Shown here: in pieces, positions 27,353 through 37,593 of the stretch
Position numbering within the stretch: position 1 is the first letter of the stretch
How the letters are laid out: each line of letters opens with the position of its first letter
Origin: Epichloe hybrida
Taxonomy: Eukaryota; Ascomycota; Sordariomycetes; Hypocreales; Clavicipitaceae
Length of the DNA: 64,000 nt
Assembly: GCA_019022495.1 (NCBI GenBank)
Contig: JAFEKR010000012.1
Span: 1,426,001 to 1,490,000, forward strand
Reading direction: 5' to 3'
The notes under the pieces: model-generated
The model's database searches: none
Seen by the model: only the letters and a program-made list of their open reading frames with translations
Told to the model about the DNA's origin: nothing
Position numbers and translations under genes: made by a program

Positions 27353-27419
27353 GATTATAACACTAGTAACTTCTCTTTTTAGGAAGAAAGTAAGGCAGGA
27401 TAAATCTAGTACTAAAAGA

Positions 27420-30400
27420 GAGAATTAGTAAGTACATAAATAAAATAAGCCTATATAAGAATAAGTAAGTCCAATATTAAATTTAGACTCCCTATTAGTT
27501 AATAATGTAATACAAAGAAAATCACTTAATCCGTAAATTAGAAAGCGGGCTCAATTAGGAGCTTCCAAAAGCTTAAAAAACGTAATAAAAATTAGGATTA
27601 TTTGAAATAAACATAAGTAAATATAGGGAAATAAAATAAGGGCTTCTTATTAGCTCGGGCATAGTTAGATTAGGTTCTTATTAATCTCATCCAGTCTCTA
27701 GTCTCTTTATCTAGCCTTTAACTTAAATTATAGCTTTGTTTAAGTTAATAAAGGTCTTAAGGCTTTTATTTAGAGATGCCTTTATTATCACGTTAGTAAG
27801 GTTATTATTACCATTAATCCATCGTACTTCATAGATCTCTTATCGCTCATATAATTACTAAAGTGCTATAATGTTAATCATAAGGCATTTCTCCTTTGTA
27901 GAACCTAGCTTTACAAGACACTTATATAACAAAAAAGAGTCTATATAGATAATCATAGGGATGCGGTTAATCTTTAATTAGTCCGTAATTATGTTAAGGG
28001 TCGTAGTAATTACATAGGCTATATTAGCACCTTATACTATTAAGTATAGTTCAGAAGCAAGGGCGCTATAGGTCACACACTTGCTCTTTGTTAAGCTATA
28101 TATAATAATGTTGCCTTTTAAGGTAAATATATTATCTTTCGCCTCTTTATTACTAATTATAATCACATATCCTATCTAGGAACTTAGATCTTTATTATTA
28201 GCAAGGGATCTATTCACAAACACAAATAATTTCGTATTCTTAAGGTCTAGAGGGATGTAATATAGGCCTTAGTCTTAATATTAGATTTACTAGTTAAGTT
28301 ACTTATTTAATCAAGTTATATCATCAGGAGTTAGATCTTAATATTATACTACGATTAACAGGTCGTAAAGGGCTTTAGGTTAATAAACAGTTATAATATA
28401 ACTTCCTTATGCTTATTATTTAATATAATCTTATTTCATAGTTAGTAATTGCAGGTTAATTTACCTAATCTTCTTACTCTAGCCTTTTTAATAAAGTTCT
28501 ATTAAGTTATTAGCGTTCTAGGTAAGAATATAACCATTAAAGATAAGGGAATTCTTAGCTAATAGCTTCTGCTTTAGCTTTACTAAGAAATTTGCCTTTT
28601 ATAGTTCCTTCTCTTTAAGGTCGTAAAAATCCTAGTCACTAAGGCCTAGCGTATTGTTAGTTTATATGCTAATAACTCTAAAGAGGTTATTATTATTCTC
28701 TTCCGTAATTAGTAAGCATAGGTCGTAGGATAAAGTCATTATCTTAAGTATCTCTTTATAGTAATAGAAGTAGGTTATGAACTAGTAGGTTCTAGCTTCT
28801 ATAATTCTATATAAAGGCTTAATAACTTCTATAACAGTTCCTTTAGGGAACAAATATACTATCTGCTTAGGTAACATAGTAATAATCAATCTTACAAGCT
28901 ACGTTTTTAATTACATGTAAGCTTATGTAATATCTTAAATCCATAGGATAATTCCTCTAGATCTAAGCGATAGTACAATCGTAACAATTAATCATTAGCT
29001 TAATCTTTAGATCGTTAGGGATTAGGTTAGGATAAATTCCTTCCCTTTATTATTCATCCCTTAAATCACAAGTCATAACTTTTCGTACAGCACAGCTATT
29101 CCTTTACCTTTAATTTCTCTTACTATATAAGATTTAAAGAGTCTCTCATTACTATGTTTAGCAGGATCAAATAGCGTAAATCTAAACATATCACAGGCTT
29201 ACAAAGCATTAATCTTAATCTAATCTAATAGCTTAAAGGGCTTGCCTAGGGTTATAATCTTTCCTTCTTAATATAACTAAAGGGCTAGATCCTAATTAGC
29301 TTCTTCCTTTACTATAATAAATACTATACTTAACTCACTATTAGCCATAAGTTCCTTTATTAATACTTTCTCTTAGTCTTTGTTTACTAAGTATATAGTT
29401 ACTATATATTTAGTTCCTATAAGGTTAAATTAAACTATAAGCTTCTTTTATAGTCTTCCTTACTTTCTCTTAGGCTATAGTAGTTCCTTATTTATTTCTA
29501 AAGCTTTAAGGATAATCTCTTTAATTATTAGGGTCTTATCTATATCTATAGCTTAGTCTTTGCCTCTAGGTATTAACTTATAAAGTTCTTTAGCATAGTA
29601 TAGGTTATAATAGTATAGTTTAATAACTATTAATTAGAATCTTATTAGTTTATAGGGTATTTAAAGGGTATAGGTTTCTCTATTAGTAGTAAGAAGCTTA
29701 TAGGGGCTATACTATCTATCTTTCTCTCTCTATACTTATACATCTAACTATAATAGAAGTTAGTGCGTTAGCAGCGTATCTAGGCTATTTTAGGTTCTTA
29801 AAGTATTATAAACTTATTGCTTTACTAGGAGTTATTAGACCTTATTAGTAGCTTTGTAAATTACTTTAGCTTATTAAATAATAAATACACTTAGCAGTAA
29901 CTTATTAGTTATCCGTAAATATACACTAAAGATAAGAATTATAAGAATAAGACTATTAGGGCCTACTAAGTTATTTATAGCTTTTATAGCTATCTAAAGT
30001 TATTGCTTAGGTGTAAGATCTTAACCTATAGAGTCTATAATAATTATATAAGCTTGCCATAATAGTCCGTAATAGCATTTAACTTTTCTAATGCTATTAT
30101 AGGCCTTAACTAGAACTTTATTAATCTTAATTAATAGTAATCATATATAATACTTAAATTCTACTAATATAAAGTTCTTTCTAGCATTATAGATAATCTA
30201 TTCTAGAGGACTAAGGTAGGTGTTAATCTAGTATTCACATAAGGCATTCCAAATATTACATACCTTTTACTTATTTAGATTAAGAAATTAGGCTACTTAA
30301 AACAAGGTTATAGAATTAATAACATAAAGAACAGGTTATCTATTAATTTAAACAATATTAACTATAATCTTGTAGTTAAACTCATAGTTATCTTTAATTA

Positions 30401-33130
30401 TAAACTTGAATCTACCTAGGGCCTTTCTGTTTATTTAGTAATAGTAGCAAATTTCAGTTAATTATTTAATAGCCTTTACTTTAATATTATATCTAGCTTA
30501 GTTTAGTATCTTTATAAGCTATTTAACTAATAGGTGACCAAATTATTAATGTAATTAACAGAGTTCTATTTCTAATAAGTAGAAAGCTACCGTTTCTCTA
30601 GCTTCTAGAGTCTACCAAAGATATCCCTATTTCCTAATAATAGGAACTATCTTATTATCTTAGATTAATACATTCGCAAGGTTATCTACCTTAACGCGTA
30701 ACCTATCTATATCATCCAAAGAGAATAAGAAAGGCATATGTGTATTAATCACATAGAAAGGGATGTCACCTAGCTCCATTAGTACGTTAACTACTCCTTT
30801 TATAATCGCGCTCCTAGCACCAAATTTAATTATCTTTTCTAGAGTTAGTTTAATCTTTAGTAATAGCATTAATCTTAGCAAAGCTTATACTTATCTAATT
30901 CTAGCCGTTAAGATACCTAAGGCTCCTATATTAGGTATTATCCCTTAGAAAACTTCTTTAGAGTAACGTTCCTCTAAAACATAAGAGGTTTTTATATTAT
31001 CAAAGGGATTATGCTTAAGGTATACGTGCTTAAATAATTCATCTCTTAGGATATTAATAACGTTACTATTAACTAGTTAAAATCCTAATATAAAGAATTA
31101 TATAATACTTAGCTAGTTAAACTTTAATATAGAAGTCTCTTTTACATTATTATCCTTATCTTTATTATTATTAGACTTAACAAAGGTTTTAGCTAATTCC
31201 CACGCTCTATTAGTAAGGTTATTAGCTTCTTTAAATACTTAGCCTTTATAAGCCATAAGGAATACCTAATACTTTTTCTCTATTAGTAGTAATTAGTGTC
31301 TCTTATTCTTCTACTAGCGCTCTTTTGCCTCTTTCTAGTCTTTTTCTAGATAGTTTATTAACTAGCATCTATTCTTATTACAGACGTGGCATCTGCTATA
31401 GTTATAGCCTTAGTTACAGTAACTATAGCCTCTATCTTAACCTTGTTAATTATACAGTTAGTTATAATAGCAGTCTATGAACATCACCTCTAATTCATTA
31501 GCATTAGTAGTACTAACAGTGCTTTAATTAAATTAGGTAGCTAATTTATTAGCTTTAGCAATAGAGATTAATTTATAAAGGTCTCTAGTAAGTCCTTTAA
31601 AGCTAGGTAAGTAATTATATTTAGCTTACCTACACTCTAGAACACTAGAAATTACGCTTAGTGTCTAATAATAGAGTTCTATATTAACTATTAACAGGGG
31701 AAAGAGTCCTCTATAAACACGTTTAAGGGTTATAAGCAGAATCTTAAGATAATCTAGTTTAGATTTATCTACATTAGCAGCAATAATATTCCTAAGCATT
31801 ATACTATTCCATTCTTAGCAATAGAACTATTAGTTACTTTCTATTTTAAATCATTAACAAACGTCATTAACTATTTATTCGTATATAAAGCCTTTGTTTA
31901 CTAGATAATTAAGGTAATACTACTTAGCATCACCTAATAGCATAATAGGAAGGGCCTTATATATATATTCCTACAGGAGATTTAGTCTGTCATATTTATT
32001 CTAGAATAAGTTAACTTTTAGCGTAAGGAAGTCATATATCTTCCTACTATAATAGTCATTATCCTTATAGCTCTTCGTAAGTTCTAAGATCTTTCTTATA
32101 ATTTAATCTTTAGATAGGATTATCACTGTTTACATAGCTAGGGTTATCTATTAAATCAGTTATTCCGGGATAATCAGCGGAATTATCGGATTTGTCAGGG
32201 GTTTAGGTGTATTTCTTCCTGGAGGTAGTTATGTAGCTAGAGGGTTATTTAAAGCGGGATTATAAGGGTTATTAATCAGGGGATTATATACAGGAGGATT
32301 ATATACTAAAGGGTATATCCCTAAAGGGTAATAGATAGGGGCAGTGTGAATTAAAGGGCTTGTAATCAGGGGGCTTTTAAGGGCAGGATTATTTAAAGAG
32401 AGAAATTTGCCTATAGTGATTTGCTTTACGATTTCGTTTTTAAGCCACTGTAATATTATTTCTTCTTTAAGGACTTAAATCAACAATTCAACAATCTTAC
32501 TGCTTTGATTTTAAACAATATAGACGCTATTCTTACGTAGGCAGTCTTGTAATTCACGTACTAAAGGTCATAAAGCTTAATTAAGTATTTCTTTTGTCTA
32601 GCTATTAAGGTTATTACGGAAGATCTCCTAAAGGGCAAGATCTTTATATTAACCACTCTTATAGACGTTAATTATCTAATTAAGATAGTTATTAAGCTCC
32701 TATTCCTTAGTAGTCTAAGAATCTAGTTCTCTTAAGCTCTCCTAGTTAGTGGTAATAACTAAGGTATGTTTTTAAAGTCATAGAGGTAAGCTTACTTTAT
32801 TAGGTCTTAACTAGGTAAGCTGCTTTCCTTTAGTAGTCTAAGATAAAGCTTATTTATTACTTAGGGGTGCTATTATTAATAGTCTTTAGCTAGTAAGGCT
32901 AAGGGATTTTTAACTAGTAGGGTTAAGGGGTTTTTAATCTCTAGTTTAAGAAGTTATATATAGCTATAAACTCTTAGTTAGTTAATTAGTTTTCTTATAA
33001 TAGATAATAGGATTAATTCTTCTATTAATAGTTAGAGACTTGCTAATAGAAAAAGTTAAATCCCTAGGAAGCCTAATATCTAGTATCTAGAGTCTATTTT
33101 CCTTTAGTATACTTCCTTAGGTAGCTAAAG
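27420..33130 (-). pseudogene. copia-3 Gag-Pol remnant
   Basis: On the minus strand the RT region is legible around 28750-28960 (GTVIEVIKPLYRIIEA; the usual PLYG reads PLYR). A stretch near 30660-30790 reads THMPFLFSLDDIDRLRVKV, matching the pre-integrase part of fungal copia polyproteins and the equivalent degraded segment of copia-1 (about 47600). RNase H lies left of 28700, Gag right of 31200. Stops at former Gln/Trp codons break every domain. A low-complexity block of G-rich repeats (32150-32420) lies in the Gag part. Confidence 0.75.
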
Positions 33131-33187
33131 AAAGGCCTTTTCTTAAGTAATTCCTAGCTTATCTATGGTTTTTTAATTACTAATTAG

Positions 33188-33418
33188 TGTTAGTTATACT
33201 AAGGGATTAGTATGCACTAGTGTAACGTAGGGTTAGGTTTAATAATATAATAAGGTCTAAGGATTAAAGCTATTTATAGTGTTATATAGCTATAAGAAAA
33301 GGGGGATGCAAGTTACGTGTGTGCCTCGCGTACGGGTGTAGCTAATCACAGTGCGGCGCTGCCGCACGTGCTCCACTTTCCTAGTGGTCAACCCGATGTT
33401 GACCCGGTTGTCGCAACA
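33188..33418 (-). repeat. 5' LTR of copia-3
   Basis: Plus-strand limits TGTTAGTTATAC...GTCGCAACA. The outer (right) 110 bases are CpG-rich and unmutated, including the hairpin GGTCAAC-CCGAT-GTTGACC. The inner (left) half is RIP-mutated relative to 24800-24920. Confidence 0.94.
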
Positions 33419-34307
33419 GGTAAATCTTAGATTTAAAGTAAAAAAAGTATATTAAAATGAATATTAAATCTAATTAAAAATTTAGAAAGATAAAATAACC
33501 TTTAGAATTTAGGAAATAAATAGAGTTATATAGTAATACTAAAAATACCATACTTAGCTACCCTATTCCTATTATAAGCTTAATAGTTTAAATAAGTATA
33601 AACTTTAAAGATTTATAACTAAATAACTAAATTCTAATAAAAAAGAAAGCTAATATTAAGTTAATAAAGAAAAATCTGAAGAATATTATAAGATATTAAT
33701 ATGCCCCACTTTTATTTTTAGCCTCATACTACATGTAGTATTTGTAGTGTAGTGTAGTATTTACTACACTACACTACATACTACACTACACTATAATTCA
33801 CTACACTACATACTATAAGGAAAGTCAAAATACTACATTTACTACACTACATGTAAAGCTCTGATAGGAAGATATCTTTAAATAGTGGGAAGATAACCTT
33901 AAATCTTTCCCTATTTTGAGTATAATTGCTAGAAAGTACCTAGCTATTCCTGCTACTTCTGGTGCTATTGAAAGTACTTTTAATACTGGTGGGAATATTA
34001 TTACAAAAAGAAGAACTTCCTTAAAGCACTCTACAGTTAAGGAATTAATTCTTTTAAAGAATTGACAAAAGGAGGATTCTATTATGGTTAAGCAATATTC
34101 AGAGCTTTATAACTATTATAGCTCTTTATCAGAGGAATCTAAAGATTCCTCTGTAGAAAGCTCTAAAGATACTTCTGATAACTCTTCAGAAGATATCTAT
34201 TCTAACTTAGAATAAGTGTATAATAGGGGTTTTTTCCTAGTTTAGTCTAGTTTTCCCCTAATATACCTTTTTAACTTTATTTCTATTTTCTATAATTTCT
34301 TTATACC

Positions 34308-34624
34308 CTTATTACTATTATTACTATTATTACTATTATTACTATTATTACTATTATTACTATTATTACTATTATTACTATTATTACTATTATTACTATT
34401 ATTACTATTATTACTATTATTACTATTATTACTATTATTACTATTATTACTATTATTACTATTATTACTATTATTACTATTATTACTATTATTACTATTA
34501 TTACTATTATTACTATTATTACTATTATTACTATTATTACTATTATTACTATTATTACTATTATTACTATTATTACTATTATTACTATTATTACTATTAT
34601 TACTATTATTACTATTATTACTAT
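34308..34624. repeat. 9-bp microsatellite (TTACTATTA), about 35 units
   Basis: Nearly perfect (TTACTATTA)n directly 3' of the hAT-1 transposase stop codon, inside hAT-1. Confidence 0.97.
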
Positions 34625-34796
34625 TTTAGAAATTATAAAAGAGAAAAGTATTTTATTTTATTAATATTTTTAAAACCCTTAAAATACTAAGTAATTAAAA
34701 AGTATAGCTTTTTCTATAGTAATTTCCTTATACTTAGTTATATTTATATTTAAGTTATTTATTTACTATTTAATTTTAATTAAACTTTAACACTAA

Positions 34797-35115
34797 TAAT
34801 ATTATAAAGTAATAATAAGTTATTAATAGCTATTATAAGCTAGTATAAGCTATATAAGCTATTATAAGCTAGTATAAGCTATATAAGCTAGTATAAGCTA
34901 TTATAAGCTAGCTATATAAGCTATTATAAGCTATTATAAGCTATATAAGCTATTATAAGCTAGTATAAGCTAGTATAAGCTATTATAAGCTAGTATAAGC
35001 TAGTATAAGCTAGTATAAGCTATTATAAGCTATTATAAGCTAGTATAAGCTATTATAAGCTATTATAAGCTATTATAAGCTAGTATAAGCTAGTATAAGC
35101 TAGTATAAGCTATTA
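34797..35115. repeat. Decamer array (AAGCTATTAT / AAGCTAGTAT) in hAT-1
   Basis: About 30 units of a 10-bp repeat in two alternating variants, AAGCTATTAT and AAGCTAGTAT, with a few 8-bp units. Counterpart of the arrays in hAT-2 and hAT-3 but much longer. Confidence 0.95.
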
Positions 35116-35171
35116 TATTATTAAAAAATTCAAAATACTACAAATACTACATGTAGTAGAAAAATTTCATT

Positions 35172-35422
35172 GTAGTGTAGTATGTAGTGTAGTGTAGTAT
35201 GTAGTGTAGTGTAGTATGTAGTGTAGTGTAGTATGTAGTGTAGTGTAGTATGTAGTGTAGTGTAGTATGTAGTGTAGTGTAGTATGTAGTGTAGTGTAGT
35301 ATGTAGTGTAGTGTAGTATGTAGTGTAGTGTAGTATGTAGTGTAGTGTAGTATGTAGTGTAGTGTAGTATGTAGTGTAGTGTAGTATGTAGTGTAGTGTA
35401 GTATGTAGTGTAGTGTAGTACA
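35172..35422. repeat. 17-bp tandem array (TAGTGTAGTGTAGTATG), about 15 units, at the hAT-1 right end
   Basis: Perfect 17-bp units of overlapping TGTAGTG motifs run up to the right terminal repeat. Because 17 is not a multiple of 3, all three minus-strand frames stay open with a 17-residue repeat; this is a by-product and not a gene. Confidence 0.97.
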
Positions 35423-35438
35423 AAGCTCTGGCTGTGGC

Positions 35439-35800
35439 CAATACATCTAATTTTCAAGGAACAAAAAAAATTACTAGCGATACCCAGCTAGTGTGACAAT
35501 TAACAACCAAATTTAGTATTGACACTATTAAAAAAAGCTACTGTTAAAGGTATTGTAACTAACTACCTTAACTTGCATTATAAGGCTTTATAATAACAAA
35601 AAGACAGGCAAGAAATTTTACAGAAGAGGTTATAAGCGTTATATATTATAGTAAGCTACTTATACTTACTACTTAAAAGAGCTAGTATATTTAGCAGGGA
35701 ATTAGGCTAGAAAGGCACTTCTTTTATTTTGGGACTCACGCTGTATGCGCATTCAAAAAACCCGGTATGCGCATTTAGAGGTCCTTCATTATTGATGATG
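35439..35800. other. Gene-poor boundary between hAT-1 and the gene island
   Basis: AT-rich but not strongly RIP-mutated. At 35745-35780 the sequence TATGCGCATT occurs twice in direct order about 20 bases apart, next to GGGACTCACGC. Such repeated octamers are common at ends of fungal DNA transposons, but I cannot define an element. No gene is supported. Confidence 0.5.
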
Positions 35801-36210
35801 ACCATTCGTTACGAGACACTAGCTTAGTAAGCTAAGGGGCCCATCACATGTGGGCCGACAGCTTCTGGTAGTTTCATTCTTTAATCTGGCATTAATAGTC
35901 AGACAACTAAATTAACATGACCTGGGCTTCAAGTATCGTAACCTTTACAGGTTTTGTTCTCCTCATACACTCGTATGTTTTGTCTAAGATCACATCCCTT
36001 TGAAAGTACTGACTAACCATTCGTTACGAGACACTAGCCTAAGTCACATGTGGGCCGACAGCTTCTGGTAGTTTCATTCTTTAATCTGGCATTAATAGTC
36101 AGACAACTAAATTAACATGACCTGGGCTTCAAGTATCGTAACCTTTACAGGTTTTGTTCTCCTCATACACTCGTATGTTTTGTCTAAGATCACATCAAAG
36201 TACTGACTAA
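35801..36210 (+). repeat. Tandem duplication of the emc5 promoter and first exon
   Basis: Unit 1 (35801-36015) and unit 2 (36016-36210) are identical over long stretches; unit 2 lacks about 15 bases after ACACTAGC and about 6 bases near its end. Each unit holds the same upstream DNA, ATG, complete 56-base exon 1 and 5' splice site (ATG at 35917 and at 36117). Only unit 2 is followed directly by a branch site and 3' splice site. At about 200 bp it lies under the length usually needed to trigger RIP, and it carries no RIP mutations. Confidence 0.95.
35917..35972 (+). pseudogene. Duplicate first exon of emc5
   Basis: Identical to emc5 exon 1 (36117-36172), including the following GTATGT donor. 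Its own acceptor was lost because the duplicated unit breaks off just after the branch region. If used, it would have to skip unit 2 and splice to 36216 (intron about 243 bp, phase compatible). It may be an alternative first exon or a silent relic. Confidence 0.85.
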
Positions 36211-36576
36211 CTGAGTGGCTACTCAGCTCATGAGCACTCTGCGATCACATCAGCCTTGAATGCTCACGCTTTAGGCACGCACCCCATAGCAAGAGCTCTT
36301 CCGATCGACATTCGCCTAGAAACGATTCTTGCCACACTTTTGATATGTCTCGGCTTCGTTCTTGGATCCGAGAAGCTGCATCCCATCCGCTGGCAAGTGT
36401 GGGCAGGTAAAATTGAGCGGGAAGGGCGCGCTGGTTATATCGACAGCTCTGGACAGGTGGACCGGGACTTCCGCGGAAGCCCTTTTAGCTTACTTGAAAC
36501 ACGTCCTGGTTTCGTCGATATCCGAAGGCAACGCCATGAATTTGCTGTCTGGGTCAGAGACAAGAATGTAGAATAA
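36117..36576 (+). CDS. emc5: ER membrane protein complex subunit 5 (Emc5/MMgT family)
   Basis: Two exons, 36117-36172 and 36216-36576, give 138 residues. The 43-bp intron starts GTATGT, has TACTGACTAAC as branch region, and ends GAG; the frame is kept (phase 2). Residues 5-18 form the first membrane segment (FTGFVLLIH), followed by the family motif G-Y-S-A-H-E-H-S (20-27). The second membrane segment is at 54-69 (ETILATLLICLGFVLG). The cytosolic tail has W-x-V-W-A-G-K-I-E-R-E-G and RPGFVDIRRQR, diagnostic of fungal Emc5. The complex inserts membrane proteins into the ER membrane. Length is typical and no residue appears lost. The start was chosen from the exon 1 ATG matching the family N-terminus. 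A second identical exon 1 lies 200 bp upstream (35917-35972) and could splice to the same exon 2, giving the same protein. Confidence 0.93.
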
Positions 36577-37593
36577 TACATGAGGCTCCCGACCTGCAAG
36601 AGGAACAAGTTACAACACTTCAGTCTACATCCATATCAAGTCGATGCATTTGTTTGTGGCGGCCTGCTTTTACTATCCCCACTCGAGGTATTCATCTCCG
36701 AACACAAATTCCATGGAGGTGTACACCTCTGTTCACTCGAGTTTCGACATTGTTGCCACAAAATCATATGAACAATCTTGAACCGTTGTAAGCCCGACAG
36801 AATCGTTTGCTTGCACGGAACAGTGCATATTAGGAAGACAAGCAGTCGTGGCGATTGTCATTCATGCTACGACTCAGGTTGATCTTGATATGCTCTATAT
36901 GCGTTGAGCAAGCCAGTCATACAACAAAAAAGGTACTTGGATCGTTGATGTCGGGGCACGTGAAGTCCGCGAATGCCTCGTATCACATATTTCGAGCATT
37001 GTGTCGACTGCCAGTTATAGAGAGGTAGTGCCTAAATCATGACCAACTTTTGATCCTACGAAGCAAGGATTACTTCATTGTGACAGCTCTTCATATGAGT
37101 GACTATCGACAAGACCGAGGCACCTAACTGGTGGGTAGCTTTTGTCGAAGCATCAGAAAACCAGGTCCTGCCCGATTCATCACCAAGTACTTGCCTACCT
37201 ACCCCAAGTAGGTAGTAATCAATGCAGAGTCACGGTGGCAGAATGGGTATGTGAGTGAAGGCAGAAAAGATCTACAGGGCATGCACCTGCCTGCCTATGT
37301 AAGTACTTCTATGCATATGCGCGCAAAGTTTTGCAATAAGGAAGGAGGCAGGCATGGGAAGTCACGCCACCTATCAAAATGCTCCCCTGGCGTCGACTAA
37401 CTAGGTACCTAGGAAGGTAGCAAGAACCAAGCTGAAGAAATAAATGTCTTAGCAACCTGGAAAAAAACCACTTATTTGTGTACCGACACAAAAACGCCTA
37501 TTTAAGTTGCCCTTGTTTGAAATCTGCCCAACTCTCGACAACATATCAGTTTCTCTTGCTGCTATTTGATGTACTTTGTACGGTGCAGACATC
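36577..37593. other. emc5-MSH5 intergenic region
   Basis: About 1 kb of ordinary composition. It presumably holds the emc5 3' UTR and the MSH5 promoter. Short palindromic CTACCTA/TAGGTAG tracts occur at 37193-37218 and TAGGTACCTAGGAAGGTAG at 37402-37420, a motif class common in Sordariomycete intergenic DNA. Small open frames here have no recognisable protein features. Confidence 0.6.

Larger units (their letters stand above)
25029..27353. mobile_element. Non-autonomous hAT element hAT-3
   Basis: Ends CAGAGCATTGCAATAC (25029) and inverted ACAATGCTCTG (27353), flanked by the 8-bp duplication ATTATAAC (25021-25028, 27354-27361). At 2.3 kb it has no transposase motif. Subterminal repeats are CAATA/TATTG pentamers instead of the TGTAGTG repeats of hAT-1 and hAT-2, so it belongs to a sister family with different probable binding sites. 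It shares the internal decamer array and GACCCACTTTT tandem repeats with the others. Confidence 0.94.
24800..27362 (-). repeat. 3' LTR of copia-3, split by hAT-3
   Basis: LTR bases 24800-25028 continue after hAT-3 and one copy of its 8-bp duplication, at 27362. The outer half (24800-24960) is nearly pristine. The inner part reads GTTAACCTAATGTTAACC where the other LTR has GTCAACCCGATGTTGACC, which are pure RIP transitions. Confidence 0.9.
24800..33418 (-). mobile_element. Complete Ty1/copia retrotransposon copia-3, interrupted by hAT-3
   Basis: LTRs of about 230 bp (24800-25028 plus 27362; 33188-33418) and the 5-bp duplication GGTAA (24795-24799, 33419-33423) define it. On the minus strand the 5' LTR is on the right, followed by the candidate primer site CTAATTAGTAATTAAAAAAC. 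The polypurine tract AAAAAGAGAAGTTACTAG lies just inside the left LTR (27363-27380). It resides in hAT-2 and has hAT-3 in its 3' LTR. Confidence 0.94.
16694..33863. mobile_element. Non-autonomous hAT element hAT-2, carrying two copia elements
   Basis: Left end CAGAGCTTTGCACTAC (16694), right end GTAAAGCTCTG (33863), flanked by the 8-bp duplication ATAGGAAG (16686-16693, 33864-33871). Minus copia-2, copia-3 and their duplications it is about 1.7 kb, with no transposase sequence. Its termini and TGTAGTG-type subterminal repeats match hAT-1, so it was probably mobilised by the hAT-1 type transposase, whose gene it interrupts. Confidence 0.93.
13835..34215 (+). pseudogene. hAT-1 transposase pseudogene, split by hAT-2 and a solo LTR
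   Basis: The reading frame starts MSEFYPESSSF at 13835 and ends ...YSNLE-stop at 34215, with everything from 16694 to 33871 being hAT-2 plus one target copy. In order I see: a BED-type zinc-finger remnant near 14050-14165 (ending HYKAKHPEI); the first RNase-H-like strand LDIWTS (about 14900); TRDNGSNN, the second catalytic Asp region (about 15220); RCVAHVF (about 15310); LYAMLLDPRL (about 16230); and the C-terminal hATC dimerisation region with YLAIPATSGAIESTF after the interruption (33940-33985). Introns with GTAAGT starts occur at about 14202, 15158, 15499 and 15687. Stops at former Gln/Trp codons (for example after VIAS near 14955) show it is dead. Confidence 0.88.
11838..35430 (+). mobile_element. 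hAT-family DNA transposon hAT-1 carrying nested insertions
   Basis: The left end is CAGAGCTTTGC (11838) and the right end is the inverted form CAAAGCTCTG (35430). The 8-bp duplication GCTGTGGC flanks both (11830-11837, 35431-35438). An 8-bp duplication and CAGRG-type termini are hAT hallmarks. With hAT-2 (and its contents) and the solo LTR removed, the element is about 6.2 kb, right for an autonomous hAT, and it contains a hAT transposase pseudogene. Subterminal regions are packed with TGTAGTG repeats in both orientations, probable transposase-binding sites. The terminal repeats themselves are unmutated. Confidence 0.95.

Noticed and set aside
34308..35422. Possible CRISPR-like array
   Set aside because: Units are short, contiguous and without unique spacers; they are satellite arrays in a eukaryotic transposon.
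35130..35457. Three overlapping minus-strand open frames of about 100 codons with a 17-residue His/Tyr/Thr repeat
   Set aside because: They arise because the 17-bp array at the hAT-1 end has no stop in any minus frame; there is no start context, domain or codon signal.
36580..36771. 63-codon open frame after emc5
   Set aside because: No motif, and it lies where the emc5 3' UTR is expected.
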